From Aquimarina aquimarini (lineage in GTDB: Bacteria > Bacteroidota > Bacteroidia > Flavobacteriales > Flavobacteriaceae), in NCBI RefSeq assembly GCF_900299535.1, contig NZ_OMKE01000023.1, positions 372,001-436,000 of the forward strand: a stretch of DNA of 64,000 bases, given 5' to 3'. Position numbers and translations under genes: made by a program. The first letter of the stretch is position 1. The number at the start of each line of letters is the position of its first letter. Of this stretch, positions 1-8,452 are shown in pieces. The notes beneath the pieces were generated by a model. That model did not search any database, had not been told where the DNA came from, and saw only the letters and a list, made by a program, of their open reading frames with translations.

Positions 1-1164
1 ATTAGATACTCTCGTAGATATGAAGCCAATGTTTTATTGAAACGAGAAGATCTTCAGCGTGTACGCTCCTATAAGATTAGAGGAGCATTTAATAAAATAA
101 GTTCTTTAAGCAAAGAGGAACTGGCAAAAGGAGTGGTTTGTGCTAGTGCAGGAAACCATGCGCAAGGCGTTGCATTTGCGTGTAACCATTTAGAGATAGA
201 AGGTACCATTTATATGCCTTCTGTTACACCAAAGCAAAAAGTAGCTCAAACTCAAATGTTTGGAGGAGATCATGTAAAAATTGTACTTGAAGGAGATACA
301 TTTGATGATTCATATAAAGCCGCAATGGCAATATGTAATGCCGAAGGAAAAACATTTGTACACCCTTTTGATGATCCTAAAACTATAGAAGGACAAGGAA
401 CAATAGGGTTAGAAATTATAGAACAATCAGAGAATTCAATAGATTATATATTTGTGGCTATTGGAGGAGGAGGATTGGCTTCTGGTTTATGCGGAGCAAT
501 ACATGCATTATCACCGCAAACAAAGATTATAGGTGTAGAACCAGAAGGAGCACCTTCTATGTTTACCTCATTACAAAATAATAAGAATACAGAACTAGCA
601 GAAATTGATAAGTTTATTGATGGAGCAGCAGTGCAAAAAGTAGGAGACTATAATTTTGATATCTGTAAATCTGCTTTATCTGATATGTATACAGTGCCCG
701 AAGGGTTGGTATGTCAAACAATTTTGGATTTGTATAATAGAGACGCAATTGTTGTAGAACCTGCGGGCGCATTAACGCTAGCTGCATTAGAGTTTTATAA
801 AGACAAAATCAAAGGAAAAAATGTAGTCTGTATTGTAAGTGGGAGTAATAATGATATTACTCGTACCGAAGAAATCAAAGAACGAGCATTGTTGTATGCA
901 GATTTAAAGCATTATTTTATTGTTCGTTTTCCACAACGGGCAGGAGCATTAAAACAATTTGTAGGAGAAGTACTGGGGGCAAATGATGATATCACTCATT
1001 TTGAATATTCAAAAAAATCAAGTAGAGAAAACGGACCAGCTGTAGTAGGAATAGAATTAAAAGATAAAAAAGATTTACAACCGCTAATTACCAGAATGAA
1101 AGAACTTAACTTTTTCGGGGATTATCTAAATGATAAACCTGATTTGTTTCAATTTTTGGTATAA
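1..1164 (+). CDS. ilvA: Threonine dehydratase (threonine ammonia-lyase), 5' end outside window
   Basis: PLP enzyme that deaminates threonine to 2-oxobutanoate, the first step of isoleucine synthesis, in the cytoplasm. The reading frame is open from base 1, so the true start lies upstream and perhaps 30 residues are missing. The PLP-binding lysine is in SYKIRGAF (Lys codon at 73-75), the phosphate-binding glycine loop is IGGGGLASG (about 455-485), and a late SGSNND motif follows. The last 90 or so residues (from KHYFIVRFPQRAGALKQF) form one ACT-like regulatory domain, as in the short biosynthetic form that isoleucine can inhibit. A strong bidirectional hairpin follows the stop. ilvD/B/N/C genes would be expected upstream, as in other Bacteroidetes, but cannot be seen here. 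Confidence 0.93.
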   Translation: MRYSRRYEANVLLKREDLQRVRSYKIRGAFNKISSLSKEELAKGVVCASAGNHAQGVAFACNHLEIEGTIYMPSVTPKQKVAQTQMFGGDHVKIVLEGDTFDDSYKAAMAICNAEGKTFVHPFDDPKTIEGQGTIGLEIIEQSENSIDYIFVAIGGGGLASGLCGAIHALSPQTKIIGVEPEGAPSMFTSLQNNKNTELAEIDKFIDGAAVQKVGDYNFDICKSALSDMYTVPEGLVCQTILDLYNRDAIVVEPAGALTLAALEFYKDKIKGKNVVCIVSGSNNDITRTEEIKERALLYADLKHYFIVRFPQRAGALKQFVGEVLGANDDITHFEYSKKSSRENGPAVVGIELKDKKDLQPLITRMKELNFFGDYLNDKPDLFQFLV

Positions 1165-1189
1165 CAAAACATAGTTATTAGCTGTAAAT

Positions 1190-1226
1190 AAAGCGCCTCT
1201 ATTCTAGAATAGAGGCGCTTTTGTAT
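1190..1226. terminator. Bidirectional intrinsic terminator between ilvA and the protease gene
   Basis: Perfect inverted repeat AAGCGCCTCTATT-CTAG-AATAGAGGCGCTT at 1191-1220, with T-rich sequence on the ilvA side. It lies between two convergent genes and can serve both strands. Confidence 0.82.
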
Positions 1227-1241
1227 TGTATTCAATAAATA

Positions 1242-2939
1242 TTATTTGGAAATGACAAACTTCTTAGTAGTAGAAGAATTATCTTCTTTAGTAATTTTTA
1301 AAAAATAGTTGCCTTTCGGTAATTTTTCTACAGAAATTTCTAATTGAGTATTAGAGGTTGGAGTTTTACTAACAGGAACTTTTTTGATTATTTTCCCTGT
1401 AATATCAAGAATGTATATGGTTTTAATTTTGATATGTTCTGTTACAGTGTTTACAAATAGGGTATGTTGTGCTGGGTTTGGGTGAATTGTAACAGTATTA
1501 TTGGAAGTTTTGTGTAATGTTCTCCTTCTTGGGTCAACACCATTTGCACTACCTTTTCGCCCATTAAGTGATGTTATATTTTGAGTTGGTGCTAACCATT
1601 TTTTTAAGAAAGGATAGACCCTGTTGAATCGTAAATAAGAGTCGTTAGTTTCAAAAGGAAGATTACAACCAGATTCCCCTCTTTCTAAATGCCCAACAAA
1701 ACGTTTATTTTGATTGAATAAAGGAGATCCAGAAGAACCAGATTGTGTGATCCCCATGTCCTTATCCCACATAATTTTAAAATGATCTTTGTTTTTAGTA
1801 TCAAAAGGTGTAGGTGAACCTATTGTAGCAGGGTCTCTATCAATCGATATCTTTTTTATATCTCCTACTGGATGATGTATCCCTACCGATTGTGTTGGAA
1901 CATTTGTTGAAGCATCCCAACCGTTATAATATACATTATAGCTAAGTGGTGGAGTTTTTGATAGTTGTACTAATAAATAATCTTCTTTATGCCCAATCTG
2001 TCCCAATTTATCTTTTTTACCATTAGCCAATACCGTAGAACCAGATATAGAATAATCTCTAAATGCGTTAGGAGCATCAGTACTGTTACAATTAGGAGAT
2101 TGATAATTAAATACAAATACCCAGGATTTTATATTAGTGGTTTGTTGAAAACTATCAGAACAGTGATAAGCGGTTATAAAATATGGAGTCCCATCATTTT
2201 TTTCATTATTAAGTAGAGAACCAGAACAAAACCGTTTCCCTTTATCAGTTACAACAAGGGCAACAGAATTAATTTGATCTTTCCATTGGCTACCTTGAGG
2301 GCAGTTTACATTAATATTACAATCACCAGAGCTATTAAAATCTTTTGCTTCTGAGCGACCTATCGCTTTTGCAATACCAAAAATATCCATGTAGTCATGA
2401 GCTACCGATTCTATTTGTAATGTTGGAATTTCTACGACAGTATTAGGTTGATAATATTCTATAGTAATTTGATCACCCTTGATTGGCGCTGTACTAAAAA
2501 TCCTGGACTCATGATTGTTTTGAGAGGTAAAAGCACCTCTAATATCAGAACGATCCTTGTTGTAAATAAATAGTTTTGCACCTTCAGGGATGTAAAAATC
2601 AGAAAAAGTAAAATTGAGAGATTTAGCCCCTTGAGAATAAATGGTTAATAACCAAAACTTATTACCTTGAGCATCTGTATACCATTTCCCCGAGTTCTTT
2701 GTGTTGAAATGTACATCATGTCCATAAGCAAATCGATAAGCAATGTTTTTACCTTCATCTCGCAGATCTTCTTCCTGTAATTTCTTAAAATCAATTTTGG
2801 GCATGGTTACCTTAGGTATACCACTTGATTTTGAAACATTTTCTGTAGCAAAGCGTGGAGTGCCACCTTCACTAATCTGGGCCTTGATGCTCATTCCTAA
2901 AAGTAAGGAAAGTGCAATTGTGAAACATTTTTTTTTCAT
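1242..2939 (-). CDS. Secreted trypsin-like (lysyl-endopeptidase-like) protease with T9SS sorting domain
   Basis: 565-residue extracellular serine protease. A signal peptide ends near residue 21 (SIKAQ). After a pro-region, an S1-type core shows the triad in order: His in TAYHC (about residue 259), Asp in KEDYLLVQL (about 320) and Ser in GSSGSPLF (about 402), with Cys residues spaced as in Achromobacter lysyl endopeptidase. The last 80 or so residues begin with HPNPAQHTLFV and end with KKFVISK; this is a Por secretion type A sorting domain, so export by the type IX system and attachment or release at the cell surface are expected. The gene stands alone, convergent with ilvA. Family level is secure; lysine specificity is inferred only from overall resemblance. 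Confidence 0.9.
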   Translation of the reverse strand: MKKKCFTIALSLLLGMSIKAQISEGGTPRFATENVSKSSGIPKVTMPKIDFKKLQEEDLRDEGKNIAYRFAYGHDVHFNTKNSGKWYTDAQGNKFWLLTIYSQGAKSLNFTFSDFYIPEGAKLFIYNKDRSDIRGAFTSQNNHESRIFSTAPIKGDQITIEYYQPNTVVEIPTLQIESVAHDYMDIFGIAKAIGRSEAKDFNSSGDCNINVNCPQGSQWKDQINSVALVVTDKGKRFCSGSLLNNEKNDGTPYFITAYHCSDSFQQTTNIKSWVFVFNYQSPNCNSTDAPNAFRDYSISGSTVLANGKKDKLGQIGHKEDYLLVQLSKTPPLSYNVYYNGWDASTNVPTQSVGIHHPVGDIKKISIDRDPATIGSPTPFDTKNKDHFKIMWDKDMGITQSGSSGSPLFNQNKRFVGHLERGESGCNLPFETNDSYLRFNRVYPFLKKWLAPTQNITSLNGRKGSANGVDPRRRTLHKTSNNTVTIHPNPAQHTLFVNTVTEHIKIKTIYILDITGKIIKKVPVSKTPTSNTQLEISVEKLPKGNYFLKITKEDNSSTTKKFVISK

Positions 2940-3447
2940 TTGTGAGTATATTTAATTTGAGTTAATAAGCTTAAAGCTACTGAAGGTTTAGAGTTAATTA
3001 TTTGATAAGTAGTATATTAACTATAAATTATGTTTTTAGTCGTTAATAGTAACAAAATTTTAAAAGATGTTTTTTTTGTAAAATTCTGTTTTTGAGTTGT
3101 TTATATTGGTTTTTTATGGGTGTTAACTTTAGGAGAGTTCTTAATAAATTGGTAATAAAAAAGATAATGACCAATAAAATTAATAAAAGAAAAGATCACT
3201 TCAAATAAGGAAAGTGATCCTTATTAGGGTTGAGTTGTTTTAAAAAAACAAATTTTACAATGTGGAGCTTCCTAATTTTGTAAAAAAAATAAAAATAATT
3301 TGAGTTAAGTAAGATTTTGTTTTATAATGTGTTATGTGAATTCTAGTAGTTTTTTGTATAAATTTAATAGTTAATACACCAACTGTATTTCAATTTTGGT
3401 CTGATAATTGGTTAGTACGATACTCAACATAAATTAATAGTTCAATT
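2940..3447. other. Gene-free stretch between divergent genes
   Basis: About 500 bases of very AT-rich DNA holding the upstream regions of the protease (minus) and the outer-membrane protein (plus). One hairpin is visible: GATCACTT at 3193-3200 pairs with AAGTGATC at 3213-3220, followed by CTTATT. Its role is unknown; it could end a small transcript. No further gene was found. Confidence 0.5.
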
Positions 3448-4014
3448 ATGAGAAATTTTTTATTATTAGCAGCAGTAACTTTATTAGGAATGACTGCTAC
3501 AAATGCACAAGTTAAATTAGGTTTTGGTCTTGGATATGCTATCCCTTCAGGAGATATTGCAGATATGACTGATGGAGGTTTTTCTGGAAATTTAGAAATA
3601 GGATACGGTGTAACTGAAGACATCGATGTTTCACTTGTGTATCAGGGAGATTTTCTAGTGGGTGGTGATCTCAATACAACTGCTGGTGAATTGTCTTATG
3701 GAGCTGTAGCTTTAGGAAGTTACTTAGTGAATGGGCGCTATTATTTTAAGAAAGAAGGTTTCAGACCTTATGGAAGTCTAGCGCTTGGTCTTACAAGTGT
3801 GGGGTCTGTAGACATAGAAACAGCAGGTACTGATGTAGAAGTGATTGCAAGTACATCTAATTTTGCTTTTCGTCCCGCTCTAGGTTTTAAATATGGAGTT
3901 CTTAATGTAAACGCAACATACTTAAATGCAGGTAAAATAGGAAGTGGAGTAAATGAAATTAATGTAAGTGATTTTACCGTAAATGTAGGTCTTCTATTTA
4001 CTATTGGTGGATAA
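3448..4014 (+). CDS. Small outer-membrane beta-barrel protein
   Basis: 188-residue protein with a clear signal peptide (MRNFLLLAAVTLLGMTATNAQ) followed by alternating hydrophobic/polar strands rich in Gly and aromatic residues (KLGFGLGYAIPSGD, GNLEIGYGV, NFAFRPALGFKYG) and a C-terminal strand VNVGLLFTIGG. This is the pattern of the OmpW/OMP_b-brl eight-strand barrels common in Bacteroidetes. Function is not known; these proteins act as small pores or structural surface proteins. It is monocistronic, with an intrinsic terminator about 30 nt after the stop. Confidence 0.82.
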   Translation: MRNFLLLAAVTLLGMTATNAQVKLGFGLGYAIPSGDIADMTDGGFSGNLEIGYGVTEDIDVSLVYQGDFLVGGDLNTTAGELSYGAVALGSYLVNGRYYFKKEGFRPYGSLALGLTSVGSVDIETAGTDVEVIASTSNFAFRPALGFKYGVLNVNATYLNAGKIGSGVNEINVSDFTVNVGLLFTIGG

Positions 4015-4041
4015 GCAATAGAATATATCAACGATAATTAT

Positions 4042-4080
4042 AGTAAAGGTAGCTTTTATAGCTGCCTTTATTGTTTTATA
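4042..4080 (+). terminator. Intrinsic terminator of the outer-membrane barrel gene
   Basis: TAAAGGTAGCT at 4044-4054 pairs, with one wobble, with AGCTGCCTTTA at 4060-4070; TTGTTTTAT follows. Confidence 0.75.
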
Positions 4081-4240
4081 GGATGATGATCAGCTTTTTA
4101 TATGATAAAAATGAGTAATAAAATATCATATCAGTAATCAAAACTATATTTTTTTAGTAAAACCTTAAAAGTTATATAGTTTTTACATATAATTAATCTT
4201 AGGTATTACTTTTTTATGTAATATTGTATCATCTAGTTAA

Positions 4241-4488
4241 CGAAAGGGGCTACGGCCGACGATTTAGAGTTACTATTATGAAAACGGTACAAAATATTTA
4301 TTTAGAAGTTAATGTTCAATCAGTGAACAAAGTAGTATGGAGTAGAACTATTCCTACACGCCGCTTTCGTCGCCCCTTGGGGGTCTAATCTTCTTTTGAA
4401 GTAGGTGCGCCCTACTTCCCCTAGAGACATAGAATTCATTTGATAAAAATCATTTATTAGAAAAACTGTTATAGCAGTTTCTTTTATA
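4241..4488 (+). promoter_or_regulatory. Candidate attenuator RNA: competing helices around the Arg-rich leader
   Basis: Three helices can be drawn. (1) Long-range: AAGGGG (4244-4249) and CGACGA (4257-4262) pair with the contiguous TCGTCGCCCCTT at 4367-4378, giving 12 pairs that bury the Arg codons of the leader. (2) A local hairpin GAAGTAGG-TGCGC-CCTACTTC (4398-4418) just after the leader stop. (3) AAACTGT-TATA-GCAGTTT (4463-4480), followed by CTTTTATA, a weak intrinsic-terminator shape. A ribosome in the Arg codons would open helix 1. Which states terminate or allow transcription cannot be settled by eye. Confidence 0.4.
4278..4388 (+). CDS. Candidate arginine-rich leader peptide of the arg operon (36 aa)
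   Basis: ATG at 4278, stop TAA at 4386-4388. The peptide begins MKTVQNIYLEVNVQSV and ends SRTIPTRRFRRPLGV, so five of its last 14 residues are arginine. The codons are AGA, CGC, CGC, CGT, CGC, whereas neighbouring genes mostly use AGA. The next plus-strand gene starts the arginine biosynthesis operon (4704), and the DNA around the Arg codons is an isolated GC-rich island able to form several competing helices. A TAATATTG box at 4219-4226 is a one-mismatch match to the Bacteroidetes -7 element TAnnTTTG. These are the expected marks of a ribosome-mediated attenuator, but arginine attenuation of this type is not something I can cite for this phylum. The alternative is chance coding inside a small repeated GC-rich island. 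Confidence 0.45.
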   Translation: MKTVQNIYLEVNVQSVNKVVWSRTIPTRRFRRPLGV

Positions 4489-4606
4489 CAAAATGGTATC
4501 AATACATATCATTAGTAAGATGATTTGTAAATCATATCTATCAATAAGAATTCAAAACAATCAAAATCAATTTTAATAGGTAAGCTTTTTTGGTAAGCGT
4601 AATTCG

Positions 4607-4636
4607 TTTATGAAATGAGATGTAAAAATATATTTG
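4607..4636 (+). promoter_or_regulatory. Candidate proximal promoter of the arginine/proline operon
   Basis: TTTA at 4607-4610, an 18-nt spacer, then TATATTTG at 4629-4636. This fits the Bacteroidetes primary-sigma consensus TTTG-N17-19-TAnnTTTG apart from one base in the -33 box. Transcription would start near 4643, about 60 nt before the first operon gene. The short leader contains two similar words, GTGCAATA (4651-4658) and GTGCATTA (4675-4682), possible regulator contacts. Confidence 0.5.
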
Positions 4637-4703
4637 ATAGTGATCAAAAAGTGCAATACAACAAATTTTATCTGTGCATTAAAAAACAAGTAAAGGCGAG
4701 CAG

Positions 4704-5342
4704 ATGAAAAAAGTAGAAATCATAATTGCAAATGAGACCCATTTCTGTTATGCTGAAGAAATATGCAAAGTAATTGCAGATTCAGCTAAAGTAAGAGGTA
4801 CAGGTATTGCCAAACGTACTCCAGAATATATTCAAACTAAAATGCAAAATAGAAATGCGATTATAGCAATATCAGGAGGAAAATTTGCAGGCTTTTGTTA
4901 TATCGAAGTATGGGGGCATGAGAAGTATGTGGCTCATTCTGGATTAATAGTACATCCAGATTTTAGAAATCAAGGATTAGCAAAAAAGATTAAAGAATTT
5001 ACATTTAATTACTCATTAAAAAAGTATCCTGAATCAAAAGTATTTGGGATTACAACTGGATTAGCTGTAATGAAAATTAATTCAGATTTAGGGTATAAAC
5101 CAGTGACGTTTTCAGAATTAACAGATGATCCTAAGTTTTGGGAAGGATGCAAAACATGTACAAATTTTAATATTCTGACCTCAAAAGATCACAAGATGTG
5201 TTTATGTACAGGAATGTTGTATGATCCATTACAACAAGCAAAGAAAAAAGTAAAATGGTATAAAAAACCAGTATTAAAAAGATTAAAAAAAATTAAGCAA
5301 ACAATGCTTGCAAGCAATAGACAATTGTTATGGAAAAAGTAG
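4704..5342 (+). CDS. GNAT acyltransferase, first gene of the arg operon (probable N-acyl-glutamate synthase)
   Basis: 212-residue GNAT protein. The acetyl-CoA binding motif A is visible as LIVHPDFRNQGLAKKIKEF (about residues 87-106), after a beta-strand core (AIIAISGGKFAGFCYIEVWG). A C-terminal Cys-rich stretch (CKTCTNFNIL, CLCTGM) is unusual for GNATs and may bind metal or be structural. Its place at the head of the arginine genes, and the absence of argA or argJ here, make it the likely enzyme that acylates glutamate (acetyl or succinyl) to open the pathway. The start ATG at 4704 follows AAGGCGAGCAG. The 3' end overlaps argG by 13 nt, implying translational coupling. The exact acyl donor is inference. 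Confidence 0.8.
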   Translation: MKKVEIIIANETHFCYAEEICKVIADSAKVRGTGIAKRTPEYIQTKMQNRNAIIAISGGKFAGFCYIEVWGHEKYVAHSGLIVHPDFRNQGLAKKIKEFTFNYSLKKYPESKVFGITTGLAVMKINSDLGYKPVTFSELTDDPKFWEGCKTCTNFNILTSKDHKMCLCTGMLYDPLQQAKKKVKWYKKPVLKRLKKIKQTMLASNRQLLWKK

Positions 5343-6520
5343 TATTAGCCTATAGTGGAGGATTAGACACCTCATATTGTGTAAAATATCTTATGCATGA
5401 GAAAAAACTGAAAGTACATACCATTTTGGTAAATACAGGAGGTTTTTCTGAAAAAGAATTAGAGGATATAAAAGAACGAGCATATGAGTTAGGGAGCTCA
5501 TCTCATATCAATAAAACCATATTAAATGAATTTTATGAAAAAGCAATCAAATATCTGATTTATGGAAATGTATTAAAAAATAATACATATCCTTTATCTG
5601 TGAGTGCCGAAAGAATTTTTCAAGCAATAGAAGTAATTAATTATGCCAAAAAAGTAGGAGCAAAATATATAGCACATGGTAGTACAGGAGCGGGAAATGA
5701 TCAGATTAGATTTGATGTAATTTTTCAGACTTTGGCTCCCGATATTGAAATTATTACACCTATACGAGATTTAAAACTCTCTAGACAAGATGAGGTTGCC
5801 TATTTAGAAAAACATGGAGTACATTATAGTTGGGAAAAAGCACAATATTCTATCAATAAAGGTATTTGGGGAACCAGTGTAGGAGGCAAAGAAACCCTTA
5901 CTTCTCATAGTGCATTACCAGGAACTGCATATCCAAGTCAATTAGAAAAACAAACAGAAGAAACAATTACTTTAAATTTTGATAAAGGTGAACTGGTAGG
6001 TTTGAATGGAAGTAAAGATACTCCAGTTAAGAATATACAAAAATTAGAAGAAATAGCAAGTGCTTTTGCTATTGGTAGAGATACTCATGTAGGTGATACC
6101 ATTATAGGAATTAAAGGAAGAGTAGGATTTGAAGCAGCAGCACCTATGGTTATTATCAAAGCGCATCATTTATTAGAAAAACATGTATTAACCAAATGGC
6201 AGCAATATTGGAAAGAACAATTAGCCAATTGGTATGGGATGCTGTTGCATGAAGGAAATTATTTAGACCCCGTAATGAGAAATATAGAGGTATTTATGGA
6301 GGATGCCCAAAAATCTGTTACAGGCGATGTAACAGTAAAATTAAAACCATATCATTTTACACTAGAAGGAGTGGCATCGGATCATGATATGATGAAATCT
6401 GATTTTGGGCAATACGGGGAAATGAATAATTCGTGGACATCTGATGAAGCCAAAGGGTTTATAAAAATCTATGGTAATGCAAATAAAATTTATCACAACG
6501 TAAATGAAAATCAACTATGA
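5330..6520 (+). CDS. argG: Argininosuccinate synthase
   Basis: 396 residues, the normal length. It joins citrulline and aspartate with ATP in the cytoplasm, the penultimate arginine step. The PP-loop ATP motif AYSGGLDTSYCVKYL is at residues 7-21, and further family signatures follow (HGSTGAGNDQIRFD, AQYSINKGIWG, EGNYLDP). It overlaps the GNAT gene by 13 nt upstream and shares ATGA with argC downstream, so it is an internal, coupled operon gene. Product identification is secure. Confidence 0.96.
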   Translation: MEKVVLAYSGGLDTSYCVKYLMHEKKLKVHTILVNTGGFSEKELEDIKERAYELGSSSHINKTILNEFYEKAIKYLIYGNVLKNNTYPLSVSAERIFQAIEVINYAKKVGAKYIAHGSTGAGNDQIRFDVIFQTLAPDIEIITPIRDLKLSRQDEVAYLEKHGVHYSWEKAQYSINKGIWGTSVGGKETLTSHSALPGTAYPSQLEKQTEETITLNFDKGELVGLNGSKDTPVKNIQKLEEIASAFAIGRDTHVGDTIIGIKGRVGFEAAAPMVIIKAHHLLEKHVLTKWQQYWKEQLANWYGMLLHEGNYLDPVMRNIEVFMEDAQKSVTGDVTVKLKPYHFTLEGVASDHDMMKSDFGQYGEMNNSWTSDEAKGFIKIYGNANKIYHNVNENQL

Positions 6521-7494
6521 TAAACGTAGGAATTATAGGAGGATCAGGATATACAGCAGGAGAATTACTGAGATTATTAATACATCACCCTCAGGTAGTA
6601 TTAGATTTTGTATACAGTACTACAAATGCAGGGAGTAGGGTTGATAAACAACATCCTGATTTGATAGGAGAAACGAATCTAATATTTACAGATACAATAA
6701 ACCCTTCTATAGATGTATTGTTTTTGTGTTTGGGGCACGGTAGGTCAAAATCATTTCTAGCAAATCACACATTCTCTACCACTACCAAAATCATAGATTT
6801 GGGAAATGATTTTAGACTGAATCAAGATAAAGAATATTTAAATAGACATTTTGTATATGGACTTCCTGAATTGAATAAAGAAAAAATTCAATCTGCACAG
6901 AACATAGCAAACCCAGGATGTTTTGCAACAGCAATTCAACTAGGGATATTACCTTTAGCTTTTTCTGGGCAGTTAACTGATACAATACATATCAATGCAA
7001 CAACAGGAAGTACTGGAGCAGGAGTGATGCCAGGAGCAACAACCCACTTTAGTTGGAGAGATAATAATTTTTCTAGCTATAAAGTATTTTCTCATCAACA
7101 TTTAGGCGAAATAGAACAAAGTATCAAGCAAGTACAATCAGATTTTGAATCCCCCATTTTCTTTATTCCTAATCGAGGAAATTTTAGCAAAGGTATTTAT
7201 GCTACTATGTATACAAAATATAAAGGAACTGAAGCAGAGGCAAAAGAATTGTATACCTCTTTTTATAAAGATGCAGAATTTACTATAATCTCTGATCAAG
7301 ATATTCACCTGAAACAAGTTGTAAATACTAATAAATGTATACTACATATCAGTAAAAAAAATGAAATGGTATTAATCACTTCAGTAATCGATAATTTGAT
7401 TAAAGGAGCATCAGGGCAAGCTATTCATAATATGAACTTAATGTTTGGACTTGAAGAAAAAGTAGGATTAGGGTTAAAAGCAAGTGCATTCTAA
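6517..7494 (+). CDS. argC: N-acyl-gamma-glutamyl-phosphate reductase
   Basis: 325 residues. NADPH-dependent reduction of N-acyl-glutamyl phosphate to the semialdehyde. The N-terminal Rossmann motif is GIIGGSGYTAGELLRLL, the catalytic Cys lies in NPGCFATA (about residue 133), and a conserved HQHLGEIEQ stretch is present. Its ATG overlaps the argG stop by four bases (ATGA). In this operon the acyl group is probably succinyl or acetyl, depending on the GNAT and ArgF' specificity. Confidence 0.95.
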   Translation: MINVGIIGGSGYTAGELLRLLIHHPQVVLDFVYSTTNAGSRVDKQHPDLIGETNLIFTDTINPSIDVLFLCLGHGRSKSFLANHTFSTTTKIIDLGNDFRLNQDKEYLNRHFVYGLPELNKEKIQSAQNIANPGCFATAIQLGILPLAFSGQLTDTIHINATTGSTGAGVMPGATTHFSWRDNNFSSYKVFSHQHLGEIEQSIKQVQSDFESPIFFIPNRGNFSKGIYATMYTKYKGTEAEAKELYTSFYKDAEFTIISDQDIHLKQVVNTNKCILHISKKNEMVLITSVIDNLIKGASGQAIHNMNLMFGLEEKVGLGLKASAF

Positions 7495-7577
7495 TTATAG
7501 AGAATATCAAGCTTATTTAAGTATGTATTTAAAACATAAAAATTTGTCATACTGAGAACCAAAAAATAAGAACTAAG

Positions 7578-8372
7578 ATGAATAAAATAACAATTATTGG
7601 AGGAGGGAATCTAGGTAAATCAATAATCTCTGGATTAGCAGATAGTGATTTATTTGAAACTAATAATATTACCGTAGTTGATAAATCAAAATACAATCTA
7701 ATAGAAGTTAAAGAAAAATTAGGAGTATCCACATCACAAAATATAATTGAATCTATAGAAGCTGTAAAATGGATAATACTTTGTGTTCAACCAAGACAAC
7801 TTAACGAAGTATTAAAAGAGATCAAAGATAAAATTACGCCAAATCAGATTTTGATATCGACAGTAACAGGTACTTCAATAGAAGAAATAAACGCTATTGT
7901 ACCCAATAATAAAGTTGTAAGGGTAATGCCAAACACAGGAGCCTCCAAAAAATTATCAATGACCTGTATTGCAGCAAATGAAGATGTAAAAGCAGAGTTA
8001 GAAACGGTACAGAAAATGTTTGATACCATAGGTGAAACTTTGGTTATAGAAGAAAGATTAATGCAAGCAGCAACAGTATTAGGAGCAAGTGGCATTGCTT
8101 TTTTTCTAAGGTTTCTCAGAGCAATGATACAAGGAGGAATACAAATGGGGTTTCACCCTCATGAAGCACAAATAATAGCTGTACAAACAGCAATAGGAGC
8201 AGCAACATTAGTAGCAGAAAACGGAACACATCCTGAACGAGAGATTGATAAAGTTACAACACCTCAAGGATGTACTATAGAAGGATTAAACGAAATGGAA
8301 CATCAAGGGTTGAGTTCCTCTGTAATAAAAGGAGTTATGGCCTCCTATGAAAAAATAAATACGATAAAATAA
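7578..8372 (+). CDS. proC: Pyrroline-5-carboxylate reductase
   Basis: 264 residues. Final step of proline synthesis, P5C to proline with NAD(P)H. It shows the N-terminal dinucleotide fold IIGGGNLGKSIISGL, the RVMPNTGASKK segment, and the C-terminal family signature TTPQGCTIEGLNEMEHQGL. It sits between argC and argD with an 80-nt gap on each side, so proline and arginine synthesis from the shared glutamate precursor are transcribed together. Confidence 0.95.
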   Translation: MNKITIIGGGNLGKSIISGLADSDLFETNNITVVDKSKYNLIEVKEKLGVSTSQNIIESIEAVKWIILCVQPRQLNEVLKEIKDKITPNQILISTVTGTSIEEINAIVPNNKVVRVMPNTGASKKLSMTCIAANEDVKAELETVQKMFDTIGETLVIEERLMQAATVLGASGIAFFLRFLRAMIQGGIQMGFHPHEAQIIAVQTAIGAATLVAENGTHPEREIDKVTTPQGCTIEGLNEMEHQGLSSSVIKGVMASYEKINTIK

Positions 8373-8452
8373 AAGATTATTTATAGTCGTCAGTTGATCA
8401 ATACTTATATACCTATTTATTATTAATTATTAACCAACAAAACAACAATAGT

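Noticed and set aside
4320..4502. 60-codon minus-strand frame covering the GC island
   Set aside because: It lies antisense to the leader ORF, has no family resemblance, and its apparent content comes from the same small GC island.
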